Positions 62,917-64,000 of a stretch of DNA of 64,000 bases are shown one piece after another (position 1 is the stretch's first letter; every line of letters starts with the position of its first letter). The DNA lies in contig JAJAPY010000001.1 of NCBI GenBank assembly GCA_020523885.1, forward strand, positions 310,001 through 374,000, written 5' to 3'. The position numbers were made by a program, and so were the translations under genes. Below the pieces are notes generated by a model. That model was not told where the DNA came from and ran no database searches. It saw nothing but the letters and a program-made list of their open reading frames with translations. Origin of the DNA: Candidatus Liberimonas magnetica. Lineage in GTDB: Bacteria > Elusimicrobiota > Endomicrobiia > Endomicrobiales > JAFGIL01.

Positions 62917-63552
62917 TTAGTATTTCATCCCATGTCTACCGGTAAGCGGAACAAAAACGCAACTCCCAAGATTATCAGTCTGCATTTTTCCATTGATTTT
63001 TTCAACTAAAAACAAGTCCTGCATATGCCGCTCGCCTATTGGTATAAGCATCCTGCCGTTTTCAGAAAGTTGTTCAAATAAAGGAGGAGGCACATCATTA
63101 GCTCCTGCTGTTACGATAATTCTGTCAAATGGAGACTTATCAGACCAGCCTATCGTTCCATCATCGATCTTAAAAAAAATATTTTTATAATTTAGTTTTC
63201 TAAGGTTTTCCTGCGAATTGACAGATAAGGATGCTATAGTTTCAACAGTATAGACTTCCTTTGATAGTTCGGCAAGTATTGCGGTTTGATATCCTGAACC
63301 GGTACCAATCTCAAGCACTTTTTCCAGGCCGGTTAATTTTAATGATTCTGTCATCCAGGCTACCATGTACGGCTGGGATATGGTTTGTCCTTCACCTATC
63401 GGCAACGGGTGGTCTTCGTAAGCTTCTGTTTGCAGGTTTTTCGGAACAAAAATATGCCTCGGTATCTTCTCCATAACAGAAAGGAGATTCCGGTCTCTTA
63501 TTCCCCTTGGAATAAGCTGGGTATTTATCATTTTTCTTGATAATTCATACAC
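62917..63552 (-). CDS. pcm: Protein-L-isoaspartate O-methyltransferase
   Basis: 211 residues. IPRHIFVPKNLQTEAYEDHPLPIGEGQTISQP is the conserved substrate region, VLEIGTGSGYQTAILAEL the SAM-binding motif, and FDRIIVTAGANDVPPPLFEQL the post-motif. It uses SAM to methylate isoaspartyl residues for protein repair. The start is GTG (residues YELSRKM follow); the ATG at residue 8 is an alternative, and neither has a strong ribosome binding site. Confidence 0.95.
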   Translation of the reverse strand: MYELSRKMINTQLIPRGIRDRNLLSVMEKIPRHIFVPKNLQTEAYEDHPLPIGEGQTISQPYMVAWMTESLKLTGLEKVLEIGTGSGYQTAILAELSKEVYTVETIASLSVNSQENLRKLNYKNIFFKIDDGTIGWSDKSPFDRIIVTAGANDVPPPLFEQLSENGRMLIPIGERHMQDLFLVEKINGKMQTDNLGSCVFVPLTGRHGMKY

Positions 63553-63569
63553 TGTCTTAGAAGAGTTTC

Positions 63570-63911
63570 TTATAAGTATTTAACAAATCTATTTTTTTTA
63601 TCAACTAAAACCTTCTTTGGTTTAACGGGATTATTTGAAAGCTCAAAACCCATAATTATTATCTTTTCACCTTTTTTAATCAAATGTGCAGATGCCCCGT
63701 TCATGCAAATTATCCCGGAATCATATTTGCCGACAATTACATAGGTCTCAAGCCTGTTGCCGGTAGTAATGCTTGCTACAAGCACTTTTTCAAAAGGCCT
63801 TAATCCTGATTTTTTGATCAGGGCATCATCTATCGTGATACTACCTTCATAATTAATATTTGCTTGTGTGACGGTTGCTTTAAATATTTTAGATCGTAAA
63901 AACCATCTCAT
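63570..63911 (-). CDS. panD: Aspartate 1-decarboxylase proenzyme
   Basis: 113 residues. SKIFKATVTQANINYEGSITID contains the self-cleavage site Gly23-Ser24, which generates the pyruvoyl group. NGASAHLIKKGEKIIIMGF is the C-terminal family signature. It makes beta-alanine for pantothenate and CoA. AAAGGAG lies 11 nt before the ATG. The final 89 bp of the window upstream of it are AT-rich with a TATAAT-like word on the minus strand, but no confident -35. Confidence 0.95.
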   Translation of the reverse strand: MRWFLRSKIFKATVTQANINYEGSITIDDALIKKSGLRPFEKVLVASITTGNRLETYVIVGKYDSGIICMNGASAHLIKKGEKIIIMGFELSNNPVKPKKVLVDKKNRFVKYL

Positions 63912-64000
63912 TTTGACTATCGCTCCTTTATGAGAATTTATAATATTATATCAAATTTCTAAGGTAAATATAATATTGGAAAGTGTTTTTGGAGTGGATT

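Overview
The window (about 64 kb, AT-rich, roughly 35-40% G+C by eye) is dense protein-coding bacterial chromosome. The cell is diderm: there are LptF/LptG-type LPS exporters, several signal-peptide beta-barrels ending in an aromatic residue, and a SprA-like outer-membrane translocon. SprA, an M6 protease with a type-IX-like C-terminal sorting domain, split glycine decarboxylase (gcvPA/gcvPB), REP-type Y1 transposase and many intergenic palindromes together suggest an uncultured candidate-phylum bacterium (Firestonebacteria/Elusimicrobia/Omnitrophica/WOR-3-like). The sequence alone does not fix the phylum.

Layout. 1-5.2 kb: glycine cleavage operon lpdA(partial)-gcvT-gcvH-gcvPA-gcvPB. 5.3-13.4 kb: accessory island with two paralogous cassettes. 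Each holds a tail-fibre-like protein, a small outer-membrane barrel, a conserved 50-residue protein and a Phd/PIN toxin-antitoxin pair. The first toxin gene is broken by a Y1 (REP-type) transposase element whose protein has a DnaA-domain-IV-like tail. 13.6-17 kb: sugar ABC importer without ATPase. 17-21 kb: hydrolase, ArfB-like rescue factor, RadC-like protein, GT2 glycosyltransferase, recA. 21-28.7 kb: surface polysaccharide cluster (three glycosyltransferases, a priming phosphosugar transferase, an epimerase, a sugar nucleotidyltransferase), interrupted by a repeat-filled spacer at 24.4-25.3 kb. 28.8-31.3 kb: metK and ahcY. 31.4-41 kb: M6 protease, lptG/lptF (opposite strand), giant SprA-like gene. 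41-45 kb: comF, HEAT-repeat lipoprotein, psd, pssA. 45.3-51.1 kb: leuA-leuC-leuD-(PilZ-like)-leuB-asd. 51-53.4 kb: YdjC-like deacetylase, truA, DUF3098-like protein, phosphoesterase. 53.4-54.7 kb: very AT-rich segment with one small exported protein. 54.7-63.9 kb, minus strand: LacI-type sensor without HTH, GH57 glycosidase, barrel, TPR protein, PHP phosphoesterase, tRNA-Arg, apt, sigma factor, acyP, tRNA-Pro, pcm, panD.

The most striking unexplained structure is a family of at least twelve intergenic inverted repeats. Their arms are built from degenerate 7-nucleotide words. Each locus uses its own word (for example CTTAnnn, ACTnnnA, TnnnCGC, CAAnnnn), but the architecture is the same. Most sit between a stop codon and the next ribosome binding site. 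One forms nearly the whole 5' leader of recA, and another supplies the end of an epimerase gene. A second theme is that several genes have near-consensus promoters whose -10 box ends 6-7 nt before the ATG, implying leaderless mRNAs.
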